From Pseudidiomarina mangrovi (GTDB taxonomy: Bacteria > Pseudomonadota > Gammaproteobacteria > Enterobacterales > Alteromonadaceae): a stretch of 64,000 bases of DNA. Where the stretch lies: positions 1-64,000 of the forward strand of contig NZ_RJLC01000009.1 of NCBI RefSeq assembly GCF_003999375.1, read 5' to 3'. The notes beneath the pieces were generated by a model. The model was not told the DNA's origin, searched no databases, and was given only the letters and a program-made list of their open reading frames with translations. Position 1 is the first letter of the stretch; each line of letters begins with the position of its first letter. Positions 8,254 to 16,289 of the stretch are shown piece after piece. Made by a program: the position numbers and the translations under genes.

Positions 8254-9707
8254 TCAAATCCACCTAAGGTTATAGTCTTGGTCACTTGGTATTCAGCCAG
8301 GCCGAGGCTTGAACCCTCAACGCCGATACCTGATTCTTTCACGCCACCAAAGGCGTTATACGCATGTGATATCGCTCCGGCATTGATACCTAACATACCG
8401 CATTGTAATTGCTCTGCGACGCGCGCGATACGGCGATAATCGCTACTACAAAAATAGCCCGCTAGGCCAAATGGCGTAGCATTAGCGAGTTCTAGCGCTT
8501 CAGCTTCGCTATTAAACTGCTGTAACGCAAGTATTGGGGCGAAAATTTCCTCTTGGCTAATCGCCATAGTGGGCGTCACTGCAGTAATGAGGGTTGGCGC
8601 ATAGAACAAAGGCCCCAACTGGTGCAGCACATCGCCTCCACACAGCACCTTAGCACCAGCATCAACAGCTTGTTGCTGTAACTTCTGCGCTTTGTCGATC
8701 GCCGCTTGGTTAATCAGCGGGCCGTAATCAATACCCTCTTTATCGCCAGGGCCTACTTGCAGCTCAGCGAGCGCCCGCAGCAGGCGCTGTTCAACTTCGC
8801 TGATGATACTGTCATGGACTAATACGCGATTGACACTAATACAGGTCTGTCCGGCGTTACGAAATTTAGCCGCCAGCAATTGCTCTATAGCGAGATCTAA
8901 ATCAGCGTCGTCAAAAATGATAAAAGGAGCATTACCGCCCAATTCCATTGAGACCTTCTTCATACCGCTACTGCACTGGGCCATCAGTTGTTTACCTACC
9001 TCTGTGGAGCCGGTAAAGGTAAATTTGCGTACCCGTGGATGCTCGGTAAGTACTTTGCCAATCGCTTTGGCTTGACTGCTCGGTAGCATATTGATGACAC
9101 CCTGCGGGATACCGACCTCTGCTGCCAGTTGCATCAGTGCTAAGGCTGACAAGGGCGTCAGTTGCGCGGGTTTAACCACAATAGTGCATCCAGCCGCTAG
9201 TGCAGGAGCGACTTTACGGGTGATCATGGCATTGGGGAAGTTCCACGGGGTTATGGCGGTGCACACACCAATCCCTTGCTTACTGATCCAACTGCGTTTG
9301 TCGGCAGCGCTGCGCGCTAAAACTTCACCGTGATGACGCTCAGCTTCGCCAGCAAACCAATCAATAAAACTGGCACCATATTCAATTTCGCCAACCGCTT
9401 CGGCAATTGGTTTACCTTGCTCACGGCTCATCAGTTCGCCGAGCGCCTGTTTGTTGGCGACGATGGCCTGATACCAGGCGCGCATTAATTCGGCGCGCTC
9501 TTTAGCGGTTTTCGCTTGCCATGGGCCCAACGCTTTATAGGCGGCGTCTATAGCTCTTTCAGCAAGCGCTGGATCAGCATCGCAGACCTCGGCAATGAGC
9601 TCACCATTAGCCGGGTTGTAAACGCTGAAACGCTGCTCGCTGGGGATCCAATTACCATCGATAAACGCATCAACTTTAAGTAATGAACGTACTGTATGTT
9701 GTGGCAT
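8250..9707 (-). CDS. gabD: Succinate-semialdehyde dehydrogenase
   Basis: GabD oxidises succinate semialdehyde to succinate, the last step of GABA degradation feeding the TCA cycle. The 485-residue length, the ITPWNFP motif, the FTGSTEVGK cofactor segment, the ELGGNAPF motif with its general-base glutamate and the catalytic cysteine in GQTCIS (about residue 286) are typical of the SSADH branch. A strong ribosome binding site, AAGGAGGT, lies just before the ATG. No GABA aminotransferase (gabT) is adjacent, which is unusual for gabD and leaves some doubt over the natural substrate; glutarate semialdehyde dehydrogenase is an alternative. It heads the run gabD-ALDH-tmcA. Confidence 0.87.
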   Translation of the reverse strand: MPQHTVRSLLKVDAFIDGNWIPSEQRFSVYNPANGELIAEVCDADPALAERAIDAAYKALGPWQAKTAKERAELMRAWYQAIVANKQALGELMSREQGKPIAEAVGEIEYGASFIDWFAGEAERHHGEVLARSAADKRSWISKQGIGVCTAITPWNFPNAMITRKVAPALAAGCTIVVKPAQLTPLSALALMQLAAEVGIPQGVINMLPSSQAKAIGKVLTEHPRVRKFTFTGSTEVGKQLMAQCSSGMKKVSMELGGNAPFIIFDDADLDLAIEQLLAAKFRNAGQTCISVNRVLVHDSIISEVEQRLLRALAELQVGPGDKEGIDYGPLINQAAIDKAQKLQQQAVDAGAKVLCGGDVLHQLGPLFYAPTLITAVTPTMAISQEEIFAPILALQQFNSEAEALELANATPFGLAGYFCSSDYRRIARVAEQLQCGMLGINAGAISHAYNAFGGVKESGIGVEGSSLGLAEYQVTKTITLGGFE

Positions 9708-9941
9708 AACACCTCCTTGATGGTTGAACAGTTAGCCTAACAGAGCGACTCTCTGCTTGCCATCCATATACATTTGTTATAAACTGCGCGTCCTCAGGGT
9801 CATTACCGCTATTGATGGGAGCGGCCTTACCCCTGAATCGCTGGGGTAAACGGCGCCTAAATCCTGCCAGAGTGTTCATCGTGTTCTGTAGCCAGGCGTA
9901 TCTTCCCCTTTATATGCTCTACAGAATTATGCGAGAACAAT
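9708..9941. promoter_or_regulatory. Divergent gabD/deaD control region with leader hairpin
   Basis: This 234-base gene-free region separates gabD (-) from deaD (+) and must hold both promoters. No pair of -35/-10 boxes stands out. A 7-bp hairpin (TTACCCC at 9827-9833, GGGGTAA at 9843-9849) lies about 90 bases before the deaD ATG and could be part of its RNA leader; deaD in E. coli has a long, regulated leader, but no sequence relationship is claimed here. Confidence 0.4.
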
Positions 9942-11801
9942 ATGTCTGAAGTAATGACTGGCCAAACCTTTGCCGATTTGGCCCTGCCTGCTGTCGTGTT
10001 AAAACAACTCGAAGCAATGAATTTCACTATCCCTACGCCTATCCAAATTCAAGCTATTCCAGCATTAATGGCTGGCAAAAATGTCTTGGGTGAAGCGCAA
10101 ACTGGTACCGGTAAAACCGCTGCTTTTGGTTTGCCTGGTTTGAGCTTGATTGATGCCAAGTTACGCCAAACGCAAATGTTAGTGGTGGCACCAACCCGCG
10201 AATTAGCCTTGCAAGTCGCTGAAGCCATCACCGAGTTTGCTAGCCAAATTCGTGGCCTTGAAGTGGCTACCGTGTACGGTGGCTCAGCTTTTGGCCCACA
10301 GATCAAAGCCTTACGTGGCGGCGCCCAAGTGGTTGTCGGTACCCCAGGTCGCTTACTGGATTTGCTCAACAAAGGCGTGTTACAGCTGAATGCCCTACGT
10401 TTAGCGGTGCTTGATGAAGCCGACGAAATGTTGAACATGGGCTTTATTGAAGATATCGAAACCATCATGAAAGCGGTGCCAGCAACGTCTATGCGCGCAT
10501 TGTTTTCGGCTACCATGCCGCCGGCTATCCGCAAATTAGCCAAAACCTTCTTGGTTAACGAGCAGGGCGAGCAACCGTTGAACATTCAAATTGCTGCTAT
10601 TGCTAAAGAAAAAGCCAGCATCCGTCAGCGCGCTTGGGAAGTTCGTGGCCTGAGCAAAATTCAAGCACTGTGCCGTATTCTTGAAACTATGGATTATCAG
10701 CGCGTATTGATTTTCGTGCGTACTCGTCAAGATACCATGGAAGTGACTGAGCAATTGCAGGCTTCTGGTTTCAAAGCATCACCATTGAGTGGCGATTTGA
10801 ACCAAGCACAGCGTGAGCAAACAGTGAGCCAGTTGCGTAGCGGTCATATTGAGATCTTGGTTGCCACCGACGTGGTTGCTCGTGGTCTTGACGTGCCAGA
10901 AATCACCCACGTGGTGAACTATGATTTACCGGGCGATATGGAGTCTTATGTACACCGCATTGGCCGTACTGGTCGTGCTGGTCGTAGCGGCGAGGCCATC
11001 TTGTTCTTCCGTACCCGTGAGCGTCATTTACTGCGTCATTATGAGCGTTTGACCAACGGTACTATTGAATTCTTTGAGGTGCCGACTGCTCGTGATTTAG
11101 GTTTACACCGTCAACAGAAATTGCAGCAAGTGATTCAGCACACTGTCGCTGAGCAAGACTTGACTGCATTGACTGAAATTTTGGCGCAAATTCAAGCCCA
11201 GACTGAATTGTCACCGGTACAAATTGCTGCGGCCTTGTTGGCACAGCAGAATAATCGTCGTCCGCTGATCGTGGCTGATGATCCAGCGCCGCGCAAATTT
11301 GCTGAGCGCGCTGAGCGTAACCCGCGTGCTGATCGTGGCGAGCGCAGTAATGCACGCCCTGACAAACGTGGTGACCGCCCAGTACGTGCTGGTCGTGAAA
11401 GCCGTGAAGCACAAATTGAATTTGATACCTATCGCATTCAAGTGGGCCGTGAGCATGGCGCGCGTCCACAGGATATCGTTGGCGCTATTGCCAATGAAGC
11501 CGAGATGGACAGCCGTTATATTGGTCAAATCCAGTTGTTTGACACCCATAGCTTAGTGCAGTTACCAAAAGGCATGCCGGCCGGTGTGGTGAAAATTCTG
11601 CAGCGTGCGCGAGTGCGTCAAATGCAGATGGATTTAACCCTCGCCAACAACGAAGTGATTAGCCGTAAACCGCCACGCGCTGACCGTGGTGAACGCGCTG
11701 AGCGCAGTGACCGTCCAGCACGCGCTGGTGAGCGTCCGCCGTTTAAAGCCGGTGGTCGTGGTGGTGATAAACCACGCGGTGGTCGTCGCTTCCAGTCATA
11801 A
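9942..11801 (+). CDS. deaD: ATP-dependent DEAD-box RNA helicase DeaD/CsdA
   Basis: DeaD unwinds RNA during ribosome assembly and mRNA decay, especially in the cold. The helicase core shows the Q motif, Walker A AQTGTGKT (residues 52-59), DEAD (158-161), the SAT motif and HRIGRTGRAGR. After the core comes a DbpA-type RNA-binding domain (about 490-560), then an arginine/glycine-rich basic tail with repeated ADRGERAER-like units. The 619-residue length and domain order separate it from shorter RhlE/RhlB/SrmB helicases. The ribosome binding site is weak (GAGAAC). The gene ends three bases before the opposing photolyase gene, and its likely terminator lies inside that gene. Confidence 0.95.
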   Translation: MSEVMTGQTFADLALPAVVLKQLEAMNFTIPTPIQIQAIPALMAGKNVLGEAQTGTGKTAAFGLPGLSLIDAKLRQTQMLVVAPTRELALQVAEAITEFASQIRGLEVATVYGGSAFGPQIKALRGGAQVVVGTPGRLLDLLNKGVLQLNALRLAVLDEADEMLNMGFIEDIETIMKAVPATSMRALFSATMPPAIRKLAKTFLVNEQGEQPLNIQIAAIAKEKASIRQRAWEVRGLSKIQALCRILETMDYQRVLIFVRTRQDTMEVTEQLQASGFKASPLSGDLNQAQREQTVSQLRSGHIEILVATDVVARGLDVPEITHVVNYDLPGDMESYVHRIGRTGRAGRSGEAILFFRTRERHLLRHYERLTNGTIEFFEVPTARDLGLHRQQKLQQVIQHTVAEQDLTALTEILAQIQAQTELSPVQIAAALLAQQNNRRPLIVADDPAPRKFAERAERNPRADRGERSNARPDKRGDRPVRAGRESREAQIEFDTYRIQVGREHGARPQDIVGAIANEAEMDSRYIGQIQLFDTHSLVQLPKGMPAGVVKILQRARVRQMQMDLTLANNEVISRKPPRADRGERAERSDRPARAGERPPFKAGGRGGDKPRGGRRFQS

Positions 11802-11804
11802 GCC

Positions 11805-13403
11805 TTATAGCTGGTCCAAGCGGGTGAGATAATCGCGCGCTTGCTCCAGCAGGCTGTTACGATCAGCGTCACTGCGTTGCTGCCATTGCTTGGTGATCAG
11901 CGCCATACGCGGGTTGTGCTTCAGCCGCTCAAAGTGTTGGTCTATAAAGTGCCAATACAAGCTATTAAAAGGACAGGCCTGCGGGCCTGTTTTTTGTTGC
12001 ACGTTATAATGACACGAGCCACAGTAATCGGACATTTTGTGGATATAAGCACCACTTGAAATATATGGCTTGGTGGCCAGCAAACCGCCATCAGCAAATT
12101 GACTCATGCCACGGGTGTTGGGCAACTCAACCCATTCCAATGCATCAATGTAGATACCCAAGTACCACTCATCCACAGCATCTGGATGCACACCAGCCAG
12201 TAGCGCGAAATTACCCGTGATCATAAGCCGTTGAATGTGATGCGCGTAGGCATAGTCCAACGACTGTTGAATACTGTGCTGCAAACAGCGCATCTTAGTA
12301 TTGCCATGCCAATAGAATTCTGGCAACGGCCGCTGGTGCTCAAAGTAATTCATGCTGCGGTAAGTTGGCATGTGCTGCCAATACATGGCGCGTACAAACT
12401 CACGCCAGCCAATGATTTGCCTCACAAAACCCTCTATTTGAGCCATATCGATACGCTCAGGGTGCTGCTGCCAGGCGTTGATAGCGGCCTCGACCACTTC
12501 TCGTGGGCTGAGAATTTTACTATTCAGTGCAAACGACAAGCGCGCATGAAACAGTGACCAGCCACGCTCGGTCATGGCATCTTGATAACGACCGAAATCG
12601 GGCAGCAGTTCGGTGACAAAAAAGCCTAGTAATTGCCGTGCTTGGGCGCGGTTAACGGGCCACAAAAAGCGCGCTGCATCAACGTTTCCCAAGTGCTCAA
12701 CCTGGTGGTTTTGTAGTAGGTCAGCTAATTCAGTGAGATCATTGCTAAAGAGCAGCGGAGCTGGAATATCGAGCTGCTTCGGTAGTTTATTGCGATTGTC
12801 TTTGTCAAAGTTCCACTGGCCACCAATCGGTTGGCCCTCAGCCGTCATCAGATAGCCAGTTTGTTTACGTACGCGCCGATAAAAGTACTCCATCAAATAG
12901 CTTTTCGCCTGTGGAAACCAGCGTTGTAGGGTGTCCCGCTCGGTGAGGAAATGTTCGCTGTCAAACCACTGCACCGCAATATCGCTGCTGCTGGCAAATT
13001 GCTGTAATTGCTGGTCAACGCGATACTCATCCGGTTGTTGCAAATGAATCTGTTGAACCTGCAGGGCGCTTCCTAGTTGTTTTAGGTTGCTGGTCAGGCA
13101 CTGCTGGTTGTGGTCACTATCAAGGCGTAGATACAGTACCTGGTGCCCGACCTTCGCTAGAGCGGTTGCAAAGGCGCGCATGGCGGCGAAGAACGCTAAC
13201 AATTTTTGCTGGTGATGACGCACGTAGTCGGTTTCTTGACGGACTTCCATCAACACGATGACCCGTTTTGGGTCAATATGGTTGAACCAACTGTGACTCG
13301 CGTTTAGTTGGTCGCCGAGCACCAAGCTCAGGGTATCGCATGGTCCGGTCAGGTCAGCGGCTGACGTGGCGCAGTTGGTTAGTGAAATATCAGCGTGTTG
13401 CAT
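11805..13403 (-). CDS. Fe-S bacterial cryptochrome / (6-4) photolyase (FeS-BCP family)
   Basis: Members of this family bind FAD, usually a lumazine antenna, and a 4Fe-4S cluster, and repair UV (6-4) photoproducts or act as photoreceptors. The N-terminal SLVLGDQLN motif opens the antenna-binding Rossmann domain. Four cysteines, C373, C461, C464 and C477, have spacings of 88, 3 and 13 residues, the same as the cluster ligands of Agrobacterium PhrB; the last three lie in YCGSCHYN and ACPFN. The 532-residue length is about 25 longer than usual at the N-terminus; no alternative ATG lies closer to the conserved start. No lumazine synthase or regulator is adjacent. Repair versus photoreceptor function cannot be decided from sequence. 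Confidence 0.9.
   Translation of the reverse strand: MQHADISLTNCATSAADLTGPCDTLSLVLGDQLNASHSWFNHIDPKRVIVLMEVRQETDYVRHHQQKLLAFFAAMRAFATALAKVGHQVLYLRLDSDHNQQCLTSNLKQLGSALQVQQIHLQQPDEYRVDQQLQQFASSSDIAVQWFDSEHFLTERDTLQRWFPQAKSYLMEYFYRRVRKQTGYLMTAEGQPIGGQWNFDKDNRNKLPKQLDIPAPLLFSNDLTELADLLQNHQVEHLGNVDAARFLWPVNRAQARQLLGFFVTELLPDFGRYQDAMTERGWSLFHARLSFALNSKILSPREVVEAAINAWQQHPERIDMAQIEGFVRQIIGWREFVRAMYWQHMPTYRSMNYFEHQRPLPEFYWHGNTKMRCLQHSIQQSLDYAYAHHIQRLMITGNFALLAGVHPDAVDEWYLGIYIDALEWVELPNTRGMSQFADGGLLATKPYISSGAYIHKMSDYCGSCHYNVQQKTGPQACPFNSLYWHFIDQHFERLKHNPRMALITKQWQQRSDADRNSLLEQARDYLTRLDQL
11973..11996 (+). terminator. Rho-independent terminator for deaD inside the photolyase gene
   Basis: On the + strand ACAGGCC (11973-11979), a TGCG loop and GGCCTGT (11984-11990) form a perfect GC-rich stem followed directly by six Ts. 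It lies 172 bases past the deaD stop. On the opposite strand the same bases encode the KTGPQAC part of the photolyase Fe-S motif. No other terminator is found between these convergent genes. Confidence 0.7.
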
Positions 13404-13526
13404 GGCTAGTCTCAGCTCGAAGTTGTCGTTGTGTCATAGCTCTTTACGCTTTTTTGCATGGCGATGATCAGGAAAATTTGGCATTATGGCGCATATTCCT
13501 TTTGCTCTCTCAGCGCAGGTAACCGC

Positions 13527-14267
13527 ATGCAACCAGTAAATGTCATTTGTATCAAGTGGGGTGCTAAGTACGGCCCAGAGTATGTGAACACACTATACTC
13601 CATGGTCAGCCGTAATTTATCGCGTCCATTTCGTTTTGTTTGCTTAACCGATGATCGTGAAGGCATTCGTGACGAAGTCGAAGTAAAGCCTATCCCAGCC
13701 ATTGGCTTTGAAGATTTTGATCAGCGTAAGCCGTGGACTTTTGCCCATGGTTGGCTGAAGTTAACCTGTTTTGCTGAGCCACTGCACGATTTAACAGGTC
13801 CCACGCTATTTCTTGACTTAGATATCGTGATTGTCGGCTCACTGGATGAGTTTTTCCAGCCAGAAGGCGAGTTCTTAGTGATCAAAGAGTGGGACAAATC
13901 AGATGCTACCGGCAATACCTCGGTATTTCGCTTCACCATTGGCGCCCATGTTGATGCCCTCGAACATTTAAAGAATGATCCAATTGGCTCGCGCAAAGAC
14001 GTGCGCAACGAGCAAGAATTTATTACCCAATTTGTTGCTCGCCAAGGGCGTTTGAAATATTGGCCAGCAGAATGGTGCCGTAGCTTTAAACGCCATTGTT
14101 TGCGGCCGTTCCCGCTCAGCTGGTTTCAACAACCGCGCATTCCTGCTGGTGCTAAAGTCATTATTTTCCATGGTCGCCCGCACCCTGATGATGCCGTCGC
14201 AGGCCGCAGTGGTAAATGGTACCGCAAAGTATTACCTACCGCGTGGATCAGTGAATACTGGCGTTAA
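13527..14267 (+). CDS. Putative LPS-type glycosyltransferase (GT-A fold)
   Basis: This 246-residue protein resembles nucleotide-sugar glycosyltransferases of the GT-A fold: the N-terminal INVICIKWG-like strand is followed by CLTDDREG and a central metal-binding DLDIVIVGSLDEFF segment containing DxD. No signal peptide or membrane segment is seen. The ATG at 13527 is preceded by AGGT six bases upstream and is preferred to an in-frame ATG at 13458 that would add 23 residues of non-matching sequence. Its stop is six bases before the waaA-kdkA fusion gene, so it probably adds a sugar to the LPS inner core, but donor and acceptor are unknown. Confidence 0.75.
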   Translation: MQPVNVICIKWGAKYGPEYVNTLYSMVSRNLSRPFRFVCLTDDREGIRDEVEVKPIPAIGFEDFDQRKPWTFAHGWLKLTCFAEPLHDLTGPTLFLDLDIVIVGSLDEFFQPEGEFLVIKEWDKSDATGNTSVFRFTIGAHVDALEHLKNDPIGSRKDVRNEQEFITQFVARQGRLKYWPAEWCRSFKRHCLRPFPLSWFQQPRIPAGAKVIIFHGRPHPDDAVAGRSGKWYRKVLPTAWISEYWR

Positions 14268-14273
14268 GCGTTT

Positions 14274-16289
14274 ATGACCCTCAGTTATCGCGTGCTGATA
14301 GCGTTACTGACGCCACTGATTTTTATCTATCTGTGGGTACGTGGTGCGCGTGCCCCAGAATACCGTAAGCGCTGGTCGGAACGCTTAGCGTTACAGACAG
14401 TTCCGGTGCAAGCCCGTGATGGCATTGTGATTCACTGCGTGTCAGTGGGGGAAACCGTAGCCGCGCGCGGTCTCATTGAAGACATTTTACGCAGCTATCC
14501 ACAGTTGCCGGTTACCCTCACGGCAATGACGCCCACGGCCGCTGAGCTGGCGCAAAAATTGTTCGCTGACCGGGTCTATCATTATTACCTACCTATCGAC
14601 ACCCGTGGCGCGATGGCACGCTTTATTGAAAAGTTTGCGCCACGTTGTGTGCTGATTTTGGAAACCGAGTTGTGGCCCAACTTATTGGCTGAAGCCAAAC
14701 GTCATGGTGCCCAAGTTATGCTGGTTAATGCCCGGCTATCGGCAAAATCACTACGCAGTTATCAGCGTTTTAGTTGGTTGCTTGGGCCGATATGGTCTGC
14801 CCTCGATTTAGTCATTTGCCAGCATGTCGACAGCGAGCGCCGCTTTCAGCAGCTCGGTGTAGCCCGCGAACGCACTGTGGTGCGCGGAAATCTTAAGTTT
14901 GATTGCCAAGTGCCTGCGGCAACAACGCGCGCGGCAAAACAATGGCGCACTGAATTGGCGCGGCCAATACTGGTGGCGGCTAGCACTCATCAGGGTGAAG
15001 ATGCGATTATTCTTGATGCTTTTGCCCGCTTGATTCAGGCTGTTCCTGAGCTGTTATTGATCATAGTGCCACGTCACCCAGAGCGATTTCGTGAGGTCAC
15101 CAGCGCGGCCCAGCAGCGTTTTTCAACGCTGACTCGCAGTTCAGGGCAGACCGTCAGTGCCAGCGACCAAGTGCTTATTGGTGACACCATGGGCGAGCTG
15201 CTATTTTGGTATGCCGCGGCCGACATCGCTTTTGTCGGTGGTAGTTTGATCCCACGTGGTGGGCATAATCCGCTGGAACCTATTGCGACTAAAACACCGA
15301 TTATTTCGGGCCGTCATGTCTTCAATTTCCAACCCCTATTTGACCGCTTAACGGATGTCAACGGCGTGCGCTTGGTGGATGATGCTGAGCAGTTAGCCGA
15401 ACAATGCTTGCAGTTGCTACAGCAACCCGTACAAGGGCAAACTATGGCGGCTGTTGCAAGCGAAGAGTTTGCCGCGGAGCACGGCGCAACAGCACGCGTA
15501 TTAGCTGATATTCAGGGGTTATTTCCGCCGCCTAACGGCCAGGCAAGGACACTAAAAATGATTCTAACGAGCAACCCGAACGCAGCTACCGAAATTTGGT
15601 TTGATGATAACTTAGCCACGGCAGTCAGCGATGACTACTTTGCACCGAGTTTTTGGCGCCAGAAAGGGCAGATTATTGGCTCAGCTACTGGTCGTGCGAG
15701 TGCTTGGTTTATTCAACATCAACCGCAGAACATGCTGCTGAGACATTATTATCGTGGTGGTTTAGTCGGCAAGTTTAATCGTGATCGATTTGCTCGTGAG
15801 GCGATAGTTAAATCACGCGCTATGGCTGAGTTTTCGTTGTTATTACAGTTGCGTGAGCTGGGTTTACCAGTGCCACAACCAATCGCTGCGCGTTATCAGC
15901 GAGCACCCATTTGGGGTTACCGTGCAGATATTTTGGTGGCGGTGATTGCCGATTCGCAAGATGTCTTTAAGCTGTTATTGCAGCGTTCGCTAACAGCGGC
16001 TGAGTGGCAATCGGTGGGGGCGACTATTCGTCAGTTGCACCAAGCCGGGGTGTATCACTCAGACCTCAATTGCCACAACATTATGCTCGACCAAGCCGGT
16101 AAGGTCTGGCTGGTTGATTTTGATAAATGTGGGTTCCGCACCGAGGGCGAGTGGCAGCAAGCCAATTTACAACGGCTGCTGCGTTCGTTACTGAAAGAGC
16201 AGGGCAAAGCCGAGCAGAGCCAGCAGCTGTTTCATTGGCAGCAAACAACCGACTGGCCCCATTTGTTACAAGGCTATGAACAGGCTTAA
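14274..16289 (+). CDS. waaA: Fused Kdo transferase (WaaA) and Kdo kinase (KdkA)
   Basis: Residues 1 to about 428 are a complete WaaA (family GT30), which transfers Kdo from CMP-Kdo to lipid A precursor at the inner membrane: an N-terminal membrane anchor (RVLIALLTPLIFIYLW), the VSVGE motif, ETELWPN and VNARLS. Residues 429 to 671 are a complete KdkA (243 residues; Haemophilus KdkA is about 241), the kinase that phosphorylates Kdo, with LRHYYRGG, the catalytic HSDLNCHN (about 594-601) and the metal-binding VDFDKC. In other bacteria these are separate genes. A methionine at the junction (base 15558) has its own ribosome binding site. A Kdo kinase predicts a single phosphorylated Kdo, as in Haemophilus and Vibrio. 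Confidence 0.9.
   Translation: MTLSYRVLIALLTPLIFIYLWVRGARAPEYRKRWSERLALQTVPVQARDGIVIHCVSVGETVAARGLIEDILRSYPQLPVTLTAMTPTAAELAQKLFADRVYHYYLPIDTRGAMARFIEKFAPRCVLILETELWPNLLAEAKRHGAQVMLVNARLSAKSLRSYQRFSWLLGPIWSALDLVICQHVDSERRFQQLGVARERTVVRGNLKFDCQVPAATTRAAKQWRTELARPILVAASTHQGEDAIILDAFARLIQAVPELLLIIVPRHPERFREVTSAAQQRFSTLTRSSGQTVSASDQVLIGDTMGELLFWYAAADIAFVGGSLIPRGGHNPLEPIATKTPIISGRHVFNFQPLFDRLTDVNGVRLVDDAEQLAEQCLQLLQQPVQGQTMAAVASEEFAAEHGATARVLADIQGLFPPPNGQARTLKMILTSNPNAATEIWFDDNLATAVSDDYFAPSFWRQKGQIIGSATGRASAWFIQHQPQNMLLRHYYRGGLVGKFNRDRFAREAIVKSRAMAEFSLLLQLRELGLPVPQPIAARYQRAPIWGYRADILVAVIADSQDVFKLLLQRSLTAAEWQSVGATIRQLHQAGVYHSDLNCHNIMLDQAGKVWLVDFDKCGFRTEGEWQQANLQRLLRSLLKEQGKAEQSQQLFHWQQTTDWPHLLQGYEQA
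15545..15560 (+). promoter_or_regulatory. Internal ribosome binding site and ATG at the WaaA-KdkA junction
   Basis: AAGGA at 15545-15549 lies eight bases before an in-frame ATG at 15558, exactly at the boundary between the two domains (codon 429). TAA triplets occur at 15533 and 15553 in the two other frames. This is what remains if two adjacent genes were joined by a small indel, and it could still direct separate translation of the kinase. Confidence 0.6.

Noticed and set aside
9914-9949. Short upstream reading frame (11 codons) overlapping the deaD start, a possible leader peptide
   Set aside because: No ribosome binding site precedes its ATG, and so short a frame is expected by chance.
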